Source: JBHIBC01 sp046758905 (GTDB taxonomy: Bacteria > Acidobacteriota > Polarisedimenticolia > Gp22-AA2). Taken from it: a stretch of DNA of 52,370 bases. The stretch is from positions 1-52,370 of the forward strand of contig JBHIBC010000011.1 in the NCBI GenBank assembly GCA_046758905.1, written 5' to 3'. Both the position numbers and the translations under genes were made by a program. The notes beneath the pieces are model-generated. The model did not search any database and was not told the origin of the DNA. It was given only the letters and a program-made list of their open reading frames with translations. This document shows, piece after piece, positions 43,040 through 51,723 of the stretch (the stretch's first letter is position 1; each line of letters opens with the position of its first letter).

Positions 43040-43055
43040 TGGTACTGAAATTGCT
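43040..43055 (+). promoter_or_regulatory. Sigma-54 (-24/-12) promoter of the pentaheme cytochrome gene
   Basis: TGGTAC-N5-TTGCT with 10 bp between GG and GC, in a GC-rich gap. Start expected near 43067, about 70 nt before ATG 43136. Confidence 0.78.
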
Positions 43056-43135
43056 TGGCAGCATGCCCGGATTGACGGGGCCCGAGCCGCGGGCCCGGCC
43101 GATCCGACGGCGGGCGACGGGGAGGAGGCGGCCGG

Positions 43136-44260
43136 ATGGCTCTGTTGCTGACGGCGGCGATTCTCTGGCTGGCGGGCGGCGCTCCGGCCGCAGGGGGGGC
43201 GGAGGAGCTGCGGGCGGACGCGCTGAACCCAAGCTCGGCCTGCGGGCAGTGCCACCAGGAGATCTACGAGATGTGGGGCCGGTCGATGCACAGCGCGGCG
43301 CTCTCCGATCCGATCTTCCAGACCTCCTACATGCGCGCCTACCTGGAGACCGGCGGCAGGGCGAAGGAGATCTGCCTCCGCTGCCACGCTCCGGTGGCGG
43401 CCCTCACCGGCGATCTGGACCTGCGGCGCCCCCTCAGCCGCGAGGGGATCCAGTGCGATTTCTGCCACTCCGTCGTCTCGGTGGATCTCCAAAGAGCCCG
43501 AAGCCCCTTCCGGCTCAGCCTGGACGGAGTCAAGCGCGGGCCGCTCGGCGACGCCGACTCGCCGGCGCACGAGGTCGCCCGGTCCGAGCTGCACCTGTCC
43601 GCTGAGTTCTGCGCCGGATGCCACGAGTACAGCAACGAGGAGGGGCTTCCGATCCTGTCCACCTACAGCGAGTGGCGGCTGAGCCCGCAGGCCGCCGAGG
43701 GCAAGACTTGCCAGCACTGCCATATGCCCCTGACCCCAGGCGACACGGTGCGCGCCGACCTCAGCGTCGGCCGCGAGGCGATCAACCTGCACAACATCTC
43801 CGGGAGCCACTCCCCCGACCAGGTCCGTCGCGCCGCCACCGCGAGGATCCTGCGCATCGAGAGACAGCAGCCGACGGTGGCCCTGGTCGAGGTCGAGGTC
43901 GCCAACGTCGGCTCCGGCCACAGCATCCCGACCGGAATGCCCACGCGCAGGCTGGTCCTGGAGGTCGTCGTCTTCGTCCGAGGACGGGAGGTACGCCGGT
44001 TCGAGCGCCACTTCCAGCGGGCGCTCCTCGACGCGCGCGGGCGGCTCATCAGCGACGATCACAGGGCGATCCTCCAGGCCCGATCGATCCGGGAGGACAA
44101 CCGTCTCGCTCCCGGAGAGCGCCGCATCGAGAGGTTCGTGGCCGCGGTGCCGGGCGAGGGGGCATTGCGCGCCGAGATGACGCTCAAGTACCTCTACGAG
44201 CCACAGCTGGTGGCGCGCGAGAAGATGTCGATCCAGATCGCGTTCGATCGGGCCCCATAG
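43136..44260 (+). CDS. Exported pentaheme cytochrome c (cytochrome c554-like)
   Basis: 374 aa. ATG 43136 follows GGGGAGGAGG. Signal peptide LLLTAAILWLAGGAPAAGG. Five C-x2-C-H sites, all in the first 200 residues: CGQCH, CLRCH, CDFCH, CAGCH and CQHCH. The segment ACGQCHQEIYEMWGRSMHS (W near the first heme, then S-M-H) is typical of the cytochrome c554/NrfA-related family, members of which reduce or oxidise N compounds or pass electrons. The C-terminal 170 residues are a beta-sandwich without heme (VANVGSGHSIPTGMPTRRLV). Divergent from the heme-kinase operon and behind a sigma-54 promoter with the shared palindromes. Confidence 0.87.
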   Translation: MALLLTAAILWLAGGAPAAGGAEELRADALNPSSACGQCHQEIYEMWGRSMHSAALSDPIFQTSYMRAYLETGGRAKEICLRCHAPVAALTGDLDLRRPLSREGIQCDFCHSVVSVDLQRARSPFRLSLDGVKRGPLGDADSPAHEVARSELHLSAEFCAGCHEYSNEEGLPILSTYSEWRLSPQAAEGKTCQHCHMPLTPGDTVRADLSVGREAINLHNISGSHSPDQVRRAATARILRIERQQPTVALVEVEVANVGSGHSIPTGMPTRRLVLEVVVFVRGREVRRFERHFQRALLDARGRLISDDHRAILQARSIREDNRLAPGERRIERFVAAVPGEGALRAEMTLKYLYEPQLVAREKMSIQIAFDRAP

Positions 44261-44324
44261 ACGGGATCGTCGCCGAAGGCGGCGCCCATCCTCTTCCTCC
44301 ACGATCCCGGACGGGCCGCGGAGG

Positions 44325-45224
44325 TCACGAGGGGCCAGCTCCGCGGGCGACGTGCTCGGCGATGGCGCCCGCTATCCGCGGCCAGAGCGCTGGCGGCAGG
44401 TAGTGTCCCATGCCCTCGATCATCAGCAGCCTGGCTCCAGGGATCGTCTCGGCGGTCTCGCGGCCCGCGGCCGGCCGGATCAGCGGGTCCGCTGTCCCGT
44501 GGATCACCAGCGTCGGCACCCTCAGGCGGGCGAGGGACTCGCGGCGGTCCGGGGCGGCGTAGACGGCGGCCACCTGCCGGTTGAAGCCGCCGGGAGACAG
44601 GCCCCGGTCGAACACGCGGCCCGCCACTTCCCTGAGCCGGTCCTCGTCGAGCCCGTAATGCGGCCCGTTGAACAGCCGCATCTTCCCGACCAGGAACTCG
44701 ATGTAGGCCTCGCGCCGGGGCTTGGGCCGCCTCATGAGGCGCAGCGCCATCCCCGGTCTCGGCAGGGCGGTGCGCCGGTTGCCGGTGCCCGACATCATGG
44801 ACACGAGCGTCCGCACGCGGCCGGCGTGATGGATGGCCATCAGCTGCGCGATCATGGCGCCCATCGAGATCCCGACGACGTGCGCCGCCGCGATCCCGAG
44901 GCCGTCGAGCAGCGCCACGGAATCGCGGGCCAGATCCAGCAGGGGGTACGGCGCCCTCACCGGGCGCCCCACGGCCATCGACAGGCCCGTGCGCCACAAG
45001 GACGGGGAGCCGAGGTGATCGAGGCGGCTCGATCCCCCGGAGTCACGGTTGTCGAACCGTATGACCGGATGCCCCCGCGCGGCGAGCATCTCGCAGAACG
45101 GATCCGGCCACATGATCATCTGCGCGCCGAGGCCCATGATCAGCAGGATGGGGCTCCCGGGACGGTCGGCTCCGATCACCTCGTAGCAGATCTCGATGCC
45201 GTGAGCGGTCAGGAGCTTCGGCAC
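44325..45224 (-). CDS. Alpha/beta-fold hydrolase
   Basis: 299 aa from GTG 45224, inside the end of the upstream gene (16-bp overlap). Catalytic triad visible: nucleophile Ser in VGISMGAMIAQ, Asp in HGTADPLIRP and His in MIEGMGHYLPP; oxyanion region ILLIMGLGAQMIMW. The FDNRDSGGSS segment is common in proteins annotated as aclacinomycin methylesterase-like or haloperoxidase-like hydrolases. No substrate can be inferred. Cytoplasmic. It forms an operon with the CPBP protease gene. Confidence 0.88.
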   Translation of the reverse strand: MPKLLTAHGIEICYEVIGADRPGSPILLIMGLGAQMIMWPDPFCEMLAARGHPVIRFDNRDSGGSSRLDHLGSPSLWRTGLSMAVGRPVRAPYPLLDLARDSVALLDGLGIAAAHVVGISMGAMIAQLMAIHHAGRVRTLVSMMSGTGNRRTALPRPGMALRLMRRPKPRREAYIEFLVGKMRLFNGPHYGLDEDRLREVAGRVFDRGLSPGGFNRQVAAVYAAPDRRESLARLRVPTLVIHGTADPLIRPAAGRETAETIPGARLLMIEGMGHYLPPALWPRIAGAIAEHVARGAGPS

Positions 45225-45814
45225 GGGAGGGACGGGGAAGAGGTCGGCGCCCGACGCCGGAGAAGGCACAGCAGCGCCGCGAGATCGTACAGCGCGTGGG
45301 CCAGGATCGGCACGAGAAGGTTGCCCGTGGCGACGGCCAGCCAGCCGAGGTAGGCGCCGAAGATCCCGGCGAGCAGGGCATAGGCGGGCGTGACGAGGTG
45401 GAGCAGGCCGAATATCGCGCTCGCCAGCAGCAACCCCGCCAGCGGACCCATGGAGCGGGCCAGCCCCTGCTGGATCAGGCCCCGGAACAGCGTCTCCTCC
45501 CCCACTCCGGCGACGGCCGAGACGATCGCGAGATCGGGGATCGAGCAGCCCGCGAACAGCGGTATCACCCTGCTGTAGACCTCGCGACGCAGCCTCGGGA
45601 ACGGGGCCGCGCGGGCGCGCAGGCTCCAGAGCATCGCCAGGATCGGCGGGACGGCGGAGGCGATCCCCCACAGGATTCCGGGCCACGTGGCCCGCAGGCT
45701 CGCCAGAGGGGAGCTGCCGAGCAGCCGGCCGAGCAGGCAGGCCAGCCCGAACAGCCCGATCTCGAACAGGGCCACCTGCCACACGATCGCCCGCCGCCTG
45801 CCCGACCGCTCCAT
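45209..45814 (-). CDS. CPBP-family intramembrane metalloprotease
   Basis: 201 aa, about six hydrophobic segments. Motif 1 is GVGEETLFRGLIQQG (E-E-x-x-x-R), motif 2 FGLLHLV, motif 3 LAHALYDLA. These are the CAAX prenyl protease 2/bacteriocin-immunity (Abi) family active-site residues in the inner membrane. The C-terminus is a short basic tail. It is divergent from a second CPBP gene at 45930 and upstream of an alpha/beta hydrolase. Substrate unknown. Confidence 0.85.
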   Translation of the reverse strand: MERSGRRRAIVWQVALFEIGLFGLACLLGRLLGSSPLASLRATWPGILWGIASAVPPILAMLWSLRARAAPFPRLRREVYSRVIPLFAGCSIPDLAIVSAVAGVGEETLFRGLIQQGLARSMGPLAGLLLASAIFGLLHLVTPAYALLAGIFGAYLGWLAVATGNLLVPILAHALYDLAALLCLLRRRAPTSSPSLPCRSS

Positions 45815-45884
45815 GCCGGGCCAGTCTAGCCGATTCGCCTCCGGGCGGCGGACTCACCCGACGCCCAACCGGCTGCGCCGGCAC

Positions 45885-45890
45885 TATACT
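45885..45890 (+). promoter_or_regulatory. -10 element before the second CPBP gene
   Basis: TATACT (five of six) 39 bp before ATG 45930, in a GC-rich gap between two divergent CPBP genes. No clear -35. Confidence 0.4.
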
Positions 45891-45929
45891 GGCGGTCCCG
45901 CCCCGGACCTCCCCCCGGGGCCCGACCGC

Positions 45930-46691
45930 ATGCCCGACCGAGGCCGTCTCCAGGATCTCCTCGCGCTCATCTTCGCCATGGCCTTCCCGAGCGCGGCGGC
46001 CTGGCTCTACTTCGTCCTCCTCGCGCGGCGCGACCTGCTGCCGGCGGCCTACTCGGCCTGCAAGATCATCCAATTCGCCTTCCCGGTCGCGTGGACCTTC
46101 CTGATGCGGCGGCCACGCGCCCGGCGTGCTCCGGTGGCCGGGGGCGGAGGGGCTCGATCGGTGCGGGCCGGGCACGCGCCCCGCCGGAGCCCGGCCGCAG
46201 GGCCCGTCTCCGGCCTGGCGATGGGAGCGCTCCTGTGGGGCGCCTACCTGGGCTGGCTTCGCGGCGGCGAGCTGGCCGCCGCGGCCGCGCCGCGGATCAT
46301 CTCCAAGCTGGAGGCGATCGGGGCCGACACGCCGGCGCGGTTCCTCGCGCTGACGCTGTTCCTGTCCGTGCTGCACGCCTTGCTCGAGGAGTACTACTGG
46401 CGCTGGTTCGTGTTCGGTCAGATCCGGGAGCGGGTCGGGTTTCTCCCTTCCGCGGCGGTCTCGAGCCTGGCGTTCATGGCGCATCACGTGATCCTGGCCG
46501 GCGCCATGCTCGGGCCGGCTCGTTTCTGGAGCGCCGCGCTGCCGCTCTCGCTGGCGGTGGCGCTCGCGGGCGCCGTCTGGGCCTGGCTCTACGAGCGCGG
46601 CGGCACGCTCATCAGCCCCTGGCTCAGCCACCTGATCGTCGACCTCGCGATCATGGCGATCGGGTACGACATCGTGTGGCGCCTCTTCTAG
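45930..46691 (+). CDS. CPBP-family intramembrane metalloprotease, divergent type
   Basis: 253 aa, about seven hydrophobic segments. Active-site motif HALLEEYYWRWFVFGQI (E-E-x-x-x-R) and MAHHVILAG, with a late SHLIVDLAIMA (H-x-x-x-D). The Tyr/Trp-rich first motif sets it apart from the divergent neighbour (EETLFRG); similar aromatic motifs occur in CPBP proteins that act as protein-sorting proteases, which is only a suggestion here. A variable Arg/Gly loop lies at about 65-95. Confidence 0.83.
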   Translation: MPDRGRLQDLLALIFAMAFPSAAAWLYFVLLARRDLLPAAYSACKIIQFAFPVAWTFLMRRPRARRAPVAGGGGARSVRAGHAPRRSPAAGPVSGLAMGALLWGAYLGWLRGGELAAAAAPRIISKLEAIGADTPARFLALTLFLSVLHALLEEYYWRWFVFGQIRERVGFLPSAAVSSLAFMAHHVILAGAMLGPARFWSAALPLSLAVALAGAVWAWLYERGGTLISPWLSHLIVDLAIMAIGYDIVWRLF

Positions 46692-46789
46692 ACCCCTCGA
46701 TGGGGCGCCGCCGAAGACGCGACCGGCCCCCTCGCCTCCGCCGAGACGAGGGCGCGGCGGGCGCGCTGGTCGGCGCCGGTCCCCGCGCG

Positions 46790-46795
46790 TAGAAT
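46790..46795 (+). promoter_or_regulatory. -10 element before the FAD reductase gene
   Basis: TAGAAT (five of six), about 50 bp before ATG 46847. No convincing -35 at 16-18 bp. Confidence 0.4.
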
Positions 46796-46846
46796 GAGCG
46801 CGGCGGGCCGACAGGACCGCATCCCGCGACGGGACGGACGAGGGTG

Positions 46847-47998
46847 ATGTCGACAACGATCAGAGAGACGGAAGTCGTCGTCGTCGGGGGCGGGCCGATC
46901 GGGATCGCCGCGGCGATCGCGGCGCGCCTGACCGGGCTGGAGGTCACGGTCGTGGAACGGCGCCGGCCGCCCATCGACAAGCCCTGCGGCGAGGGCATCA
47001 TGCCCGACGGCGCGGAGATCCTGGAGAAGCTGGGGGTGGACCTGTGGTCCCGCGGCGCGGTCCCGCTCGCCGGGATCGAGCTGATCCACAACCGAGTGCG
47101 GGCGCGGGGCCGCTTCCCGGGCCGGCCCGGGCTGGGGGTGCGGCGGACCGCCCTCCACGAGGCCCTGGTCCAGCGCGCCGAACAGCTCGGGATCGGCCTC
47201 CTGTGGGGGGAGCCGGTGTGCGGGTTGCGGGAGCGCGGGGTGGACCTGTCCAGGGGGCCGGTCGAGGCGCGCTGGGTCATCGGGGCGGACGGGATCGACT
47301 CGCGCCTGCGCCGCTCGCTGGGGCTCGATGTCCCGCCCGCCTATCAGCGGTTCGGCATCCGCCGGCACTACGAGATGGCGCCGTGGACGGACGCCGTCGA
47401 GGTCCACTTCGCCGACGATTGCGAGGCGTACGTCACGCCGGTCGCCCGCAGCATGATCTGCCTCGCCCTTCTCATCCACGACCCCGTGCTGAGGTTCGAG
47501 CCGGCCCTCGCCCGGTTCCCGCGGCTGCGGCGCCGCGTCGAGTCGGCCCGCGCCCGCTCGGAGCCCCTCGGCGCCGCGACCGTGTTCCGCAGGACGTCGC
47601 ACGTCGTTAAGGGCCGGGTCGCGCTCGTCGGCGACGCCGCGGGGTCGGTGGACGCCATCACCGGCGCCGGCATCACGCTGGGGCTTCACCAGGCCATGGA
47701 CCTGGCCCGTCGCCTGAAGGCCGGCGACCTGCGGCCGCACGACGCCGCGTATCGAGAGCTGATGCGGCTGCCCAACAGCATGACCTCCTTCATGCTGGCG
47801 GCCAGCCGCCGGCCGCGGCTGCGCGCGCTGACCCTGAGGACGCTCGCCGCGGCGCCCTGGATCCTGTCGGGGCTGCTGAGCCTTCGCACCGGGCCGTTCC
47901 GCTCCACCTGTCCCGACGGCGGGCCGCCGCTCGGTCCGGGTCGGGACCCGCCGCCGCCCCTCGGGGAGCGCTCCTCGGCGACGGCGGCCGCACCGTGA
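46847..47998 (+). CDS. FAD-dependent oxidoreductase of the geranylgeranyl reductase/monooxygenase class
   Basis: 383 aa. Dinucleotide site EVVVVGGGPIGIAAAIAARL at residues 9-28, then CGEGIMPDGAEIL (the PCGE-type FAD motif of geranylgeranyl reductases), GADGIDSRLRRSLG (DG motif), and RVALVGDAAGSVDAITGAGI (second FAD motif). Members reduce isoprenoid double bonds or hydroxylate small molecules. The last 40 residues are Pro/Gly-rich and probably disordered. ATG 46847 has GAGG upstream. It is followed directly by the YceI gene. Confidence 0.87.
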   Translation: MSTTIRETEVVVVGGGPIGIAAAIAARLTGLEVTVVERRRPPIDKPCGEGIMPDGAEILEKLGVDLWSRGAVPLAGIELIHNRVRARGRFPGRPGLGVRRTALHEALVQRAEQLGIGLLWGEPVCGLRERGVDLSRGPVEARWVIGADGIDSRLRRSLGLDVPPAYQRFGIRRHYEMAPWTDAVEVHFADDCEAYVTPVARSMICLALLIHDPVLRFEPALARFPRLRRRVESARARSEPLGAATVFRRTSHVVKGRVALVGDAAGSVDAITGAGITLGLHQAMDLARRLKAGDLRPHDAAYRELMRLPNSMTSFMLAASRRPRLRALTLRTLAAAPWILSGLLSLRTGPFRSTCPDGGPPLGPGRDPPPPLGERSSATAAAP

Positions 47999-48033
47999 AG
48001 GCGCACCCTTCGCCGCCGCCGGGAGGAGGATCG

Positions 48034-48672
48034 ATGAGCGGGACGTGGGCCCGGCGCCTCGGGCTCTCGCTCCCCCTCCGGGGCGCGCTCGCGCTCGCCT
48101 GCGTGCTGGCGTCGCCCCCGCCCTCGACCGGGGAGGTCCTCCGGCTCGAGCCCACCGCGACGAAGGTCCGGTTCACCCTCGGCGCGACCCTCCACGAAGT
48201 GGAGGGCTTCTTCGACCTGACCCGAGGGGAGATCCACTTCGACCCGGGCACGGGCGAGGCCTCGGGACGCGTGGTGGTGGCTGCGGCCAGCGGCGACACC
48301 GCGAACGCCAAACGGGACAAGAAGCTGCACGACAAGGTCCTGGAGAGCGAGCGGTTTCCCGAGATCGTCTTCGTGCCGCGGCGCCTCGAGGGGGAGTTCC
48401 TGCCGGAAGGTGACAGCGAGGTGCGGATCCACGGGACGATCGAGCTTCACGGAGACCGGCACGAGATCGTCATCCCCGCAAGCGTCCACGTGGAGGGCAG
48501 CCGGCTCACGGGCACTGCGCGGTTCACCATCCCCTACGTCGCGTGGGGAATGAAGGACCCGAGCGTCTTCGTCCTCCGGGTGGAGAAGGAGGTCCGGATC
48601 ACGCTGGATCTCGACGGCACCGTGCTGTCCGAGCCTCGGGTCGTCAAGTCGGGCCCCGGGCCGATGCACTGA
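48034..48672 (+). CDS. YceI-family periplasmic lipid-binding protein
   Basis: 212 aa from ATG 48034, behind GGGAGGAGG; a GTG at 47995 overlapping the previous stop is possible but would hide the signal peptide (GLSLPLRGALALACVLASPP). The mature part is an all-beta YceI lipocalin-like barrel: TKVRFTLGATLHEVEGFFDL, EIHFDPGTGEASGRVVVAA, LESERFPEIVFVP, IHGTIELHGDRHEIVIP. YceI proteins bind polyprenoids. Pairing with a geranylgeranyl-reductase-like gene fits an isoprenoid link, which is inference. Confidence 0.88.
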   Translation: MSGTWARRLGLSLPLRGALALACVLASPPPSTGEVLRLEPTATKVRFTLGATLHEVEGFFDLTRGEIHFDPGTGEASGRVVVAAASGDTANAKRDKKLHDKVLESERFPEIVFVPRRLEGEFLPEGDSEVRIHGTIELHGDRHEIVIPASVHVEGSRLTGTARFTIPYVAWGMKDPSVFVLRVEKEVRITLDLDGTVLSEPRVVKSGPGPMH

Positions 48673-48766
48673 AGCGGAAGCGCGGCGCGCCTGCCGGCAC
48701 GGCGGGCCCGCGCGGGGGCCGGCCCGTCTGCGCCGGGCGGCGATGGCCCCGCGGCGGGAAAACCCG

Positions 48767-48772
48767 TACAAT
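48767..48772 (+). promoter_or_regulatory. -10 element giving a leaderless decarboxylase transcript
   Basis: TACAAT (five of six). Expected +1 is 48779, two bases before ATG 48781. No ribosome binding site would fit. Confidence 0.45.
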
Positions 48773-48780
48773 GCGCCTTC

Positions 48781-50205
48781 ATGAGCCGGCCCCCCGGGAA
48801 CGCCCGTCCGCTCGAGCCCGACCGCGAGCGCCTGCGCGGGCTCATCGACGCCTGCGCCGAGTTCGTCGTCGAGCACCTCGCCTCGCTGCCCGACCAGCCC
48901 TCCTGGGATCTGGACGGGGCCGATCGTGTCGCGGCCACCTTCCGCGAGACGGCGCCGGAGGAGGGGCGGCGACTCGAGGCGCTGCTCGCCCGCCTTCGCC
49001 CCGCGGTGGCGAAGTCGTTCAACACCGCCGGCCCCGGCTACCTCGCCTTTATCCCCGGGGGCGGCATCCCCTCCGCCGCCCTGGCGGATTTCCTGGCCTG
49101 CGCGGTCAACCGGTACGTGGGCGTGTCCGCCGCGGCCCCCGCGCTGGCGCGGATCGAGGCGACGGTCCTGGACTGGCTCGCCGCGATGATGGGGTATCCG
49201 CACAGCTGCGGCGGCATCCTGACCTCGGGCGGGTCCCTGTCGAACCTCACGGCCCTGGTGACGGCCCGCGCGGCCAGGCTGCCCGAGGAGTTCCTCTCCG
49301 GGACCCTCTACCTCTCCGACGAGACCCATCATTCCGTGGTGAAGGCCGCCCGGATCGCCGGTTTCTCCGGCGGAAACATCCGGCACGTGCCGGTGGACCG
49401 CCGCCTCCGGATGATCCCGGAGGAGCTCGAGGCGGCCGTCGTGAGGGACCGCGACCGGGGACTGCGGCCGTTCCTGGTGATCGCCAACGTCGGGACCACC
49501 AACAGCGGGGCGATCGACCCGCTGCCGCGCATCCTCGAGATCGCCCGGCGCCACTCCCTCTGGGTCCACGCCGACGCCGCCTACGGCGGGTTCTTCCGCA
49601 TCGTCCCCGGAGGGGAGGCCCTCATGCCGGGGATCGAGTCGTGCGACTCGATCACCCTCGACCCCCATAAGGGGCTGTTCCTTCCGTACGGGACCGGCTG
49701 CCTCCTGGTCCGGGATCCGGAGGCTCTGCGGCGCGCCCATTGCGCCGAGGCCGGCTACCTCCAGGACGTCCGCGCGGGCGAGGGGCAGGTGAACTTCAGC
49801 GAGATCTCTCCCGAGCTGTCGCGCGATTTCCGGGGCCTGCGCGTCTGGCTGCCGGTGATGCTCCACGGTCTGGGCGCGTTCCGGGAGCAGCTCAGGGAGA
49901 AGCTCGACCTGACGCGCTGGGCCTATGAGGAGCTGAAGGTTGAGCCGCTGCTGGAGATGCTGGACGCTCCGCAGCTGTCCGTGGTCGCCTTCACGTGCCG
50001 CCCCGAGCGCGGCGACCCGGACGCCTTCGGGGCGGAGCTGCTCCGGCGCGTGAACCGCCGGCGCAGGGTCTTCCTCTCGAGCACCAGGATCCGAGGACGC
50101 TACGTCCTGCGTATCTGCGTCCTGAGCTTCCGCACCCACCGCGACAGGGTCCGCGACGCCGTGACCGCGATCAGGGAGGAGGCGCGGGCGCTCGCCGCAC
50201 GTTAG
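48781..50205 (+). CDS. Group II pyridoxal-phosphate-dependent decarboxylase
   Basis: 474 aa, typical length for aromatic-L-amino-acid or glutamate decarboxylase-like proteins. PLP site: TSGGSLSNLTALVTARAA (phosphate), HADAAYGGFF (Asp and Ala of the ring contact) and DPHKGLFLPYGTGCLL (Schiff-base Lys, about residue 300). The His stacking on PLP is in DETHHSVVKAA. Substrate may be an aromatic amino acid, 2,4-diaminobutyrate or similar; not decidable. Start has no ribosome binding site but sits right after a -10 box, consistent with leaderless mRNA. Confidence 0.9.
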   Translation: MSRPPGNARPLEPDRERLRGLIDACAEFVVEHLASLPDQPSWDLDGADRVAATFRETAPEEGRRLEALLARLRPAVAKSFNTAGPGYLAFIPGGGIPSAALADFLACAVNRYVGVSAAAPALARIEATVLDWLAAMMGYPHSCGGILTSGGSLSNLTALVTARAARLPEEFLSGTLYLSDETHHSVVKAARIAGFSGGNIRHVPVDRRLRMIPEELEAAVVRDRDRGLRPFLVIANVGTTNSGAIDPLPRILEIARRHSLWVHADAAYGGFFRIVPGGEALMPGIESCDSITLDPHKGLFLPYGTGCLLVRDPEALRRAHCAEAGYLQDVRAGEGQVNFSEISPELSRDFRGLRVWLPVMLHGLGAFREQLREKLDLTRWAYEELKVEPLLEMLDAPQLSVVAFTCRPERGDPDAFGAELLRRVNRRRRVFLSSTRIRGRYVLRICVLSFRTHRDRVRDAVTAIREEARALAAR

Positions 50206-50218
50206 CGCCGGCCCCCCT

Positions 50219-51418
50219 TCAGCGCGGCAGGCCGCGTGGCACGCTGCGCACCAGCCGGGCGAGCTGCGCGAGAAGCGACCGGGCGCGTGCCGACTCGTCC
50301 GCGGTCGGATCCTCCTCCAGGGCGGCGTACAGGTGCTGGTACGCACCGGTGGGGTTGCGCAACGGCCCCATCAGGACCCGCGCCGCGCCGAGGTGCGCCG
50401 CCGATCGCCCGGGGCCCGCGGGGTGATCCGCCAGGGCCCGCTGGTACGCGGCCAGGGCGCCCCGCGGACGGCCGTGGCGCTCGAGCTCCTGTCCCAGCCG
50501 GATCTTCTCCCAGGGGCTCAGCGCGGCGCGCGTGAGCGAATGGGGGGCGCTGAAGTACCACTCCGCGGCCAGATCCCAGTGGTCCTCCTCCAGCGCCTTC
50601 CGGAACGATCCCGCGAGCACGCCGGCGCCCGAGGGGAACGCTCCGGCCGGCCGGCGCCGGACGTCCGCCTCGGGACGGGCGAGCGCCAGGCGGTCGAGGC
50701 CGAAGGCCAGCGCTCCGCCGGCCAGAAACCCGCCGATGTGCGCTCCGTAGGAGACGCCGCCGCCTCCGGCGGTCAGGACCATCGGAAGCAGGTTGTCGAA
50801 CAGGATGTAGAAGCCCAGGACCAGCCGCGCGGGCAGCTCCACGACGTTGGCGAACAGGGGGAAAAGGAAGATCCACATGCGCACGCGGTTGCGGGGGAAC
50901 CAGATGAAGTACAGTCCCAGCACGCCCGAGATCGCTCCCGAGGCGCCCACCGAGGGGATGTCCGACCCCATGCGCAGCAGGCCGTCCCCGAGGCAGGCGG
51001 CGGCGCCGGTCCCCAGGTAGACCAGCAGGTAGCGCGGCCGGCCCAGCCGGTGCTCCACGTTGTCGCCGTAGATCCAGAGGAAGAGCATGTTGCCGAGGAG
51101 GTGGGCCAGCCCGCCGTGGAGGAACATCGAGCTGAGGACGCCGCTGAGAGACGGCGCCGCGGGCCTGAACCCGTGCCGGAAGACCACCAGGTCGTACTCG
51201 GAGACGTGCCGCGCCAGCTGCTCCACCTGCCACAGCGACAGGTGCCGCTCGCGGGCGAGGGTCTCGAGGTACTGCAGGAAGGTCGGGTCGCTCAGGTCGG
51301 GCGGTTGGAAGCTCAGGGGGAGCAGCAGCAGGTAGACCGCCACGTTGGCGGCGATCAGCGCGTAGTTCACCCACGGGGTCCCGGGCGGGTTGGGGCTGTC
51401 GCCGATCGGCAGGAACAA
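50219..51418 (-). CDS. Rhomboid-family intramembrane serine protease with C-terminal TPR-like region
   Basis: 399 aa. Begins FLPIGDSPN, standard for this rhomboid branch; TTG at 51418 is the only start that fits, with GGGAGG seven bases upstream. Catalytic Ser in SVGASGAISGVLGLYF and His in YGAHIGGFLAGG; the FLHGGLAHLLGNMLFLWIYG loop is typical. About six to seven transmembrane helices up to residue 245. The soluble tail (RKALEEDHWDLAAEWYFSAP, RGALAAYQRALADHP) looks like TPR helices and may recruit substrate. Inner membrane. Confidence 0.9.
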   Translation of the reverse strand: MFLPIGDSPNPPGTPWVNYALIAANVAVYLLLLPLSFQPPDLSDPTFLQYLETLARERHLSLWQVEQLARHVSEYDLVVFRHGFRPAAPSLSGVLSSMFLHGGLAHLLGNMLFLWIYGDNVEHRLGRPRYLLVYLGTGAAACLGDGLLRMGSDIPSVGASGAISGVLGLYFIWFPRNRVRMWIFLFPLFANVVELPARLVLGFYILFDNLLPMVLTAGGGGVSYGAHIGGFLAGGALAFGLDRLALARPEADVRRRPAGAFPSGAGVLAGSFRKALEEDHWDLAAEWYFSAPHSLTRAALSPWEKIRLGQELERHGRPRGALAAYQRALADHPAGPGRSAAHLGAARVLMGPLRNPTGAYQHLYAALEEDPTADESARARSLLAQLARLVRSVPRGLPR

Positions 51419-51717
51419 GGGCCGTCCTCCCGGGCCGGAAGGTCGCTCCCGCTGCGGCGCTCCAGGGGGGGCGCCGGGAGTCGATGCGGCCCGCGCGCCG
51501 GTACAGCATGGGATGATAAACCAGAAGCGCGTCGAGGCGTCCGGCGGAGGCGGTGACGGCCCGGGGACATGGGAAGGTTCGGATTGACAGATGGAGCGAA
51601 GCGGCGTAGTGAGGGAGCGAGGGTTGGCCTGCCCGGAAGGGGCCGGCGGCGCCCCCGAAGCACCTGCGGGCGCGCGCCGGCAACCGCCGGCTGTCCCGAA
51701 TCCTCCGACGGCCGCGG
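51419..51717. other. Intergenic region between rhomboid and PAS genes
   Basis: About 300 bp without a convincing gene. On the minus strand TATCAT (51518-51513) is a possible -10 for the rhomboid gene. On the plus strand TTGACA (51584-51589) with TAGTGA 17 bp on is a weak promoter for the PAS gene. Nothing else seen. Confidence 0.4.
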
Positions 51718-51723
51718 GTGGAC

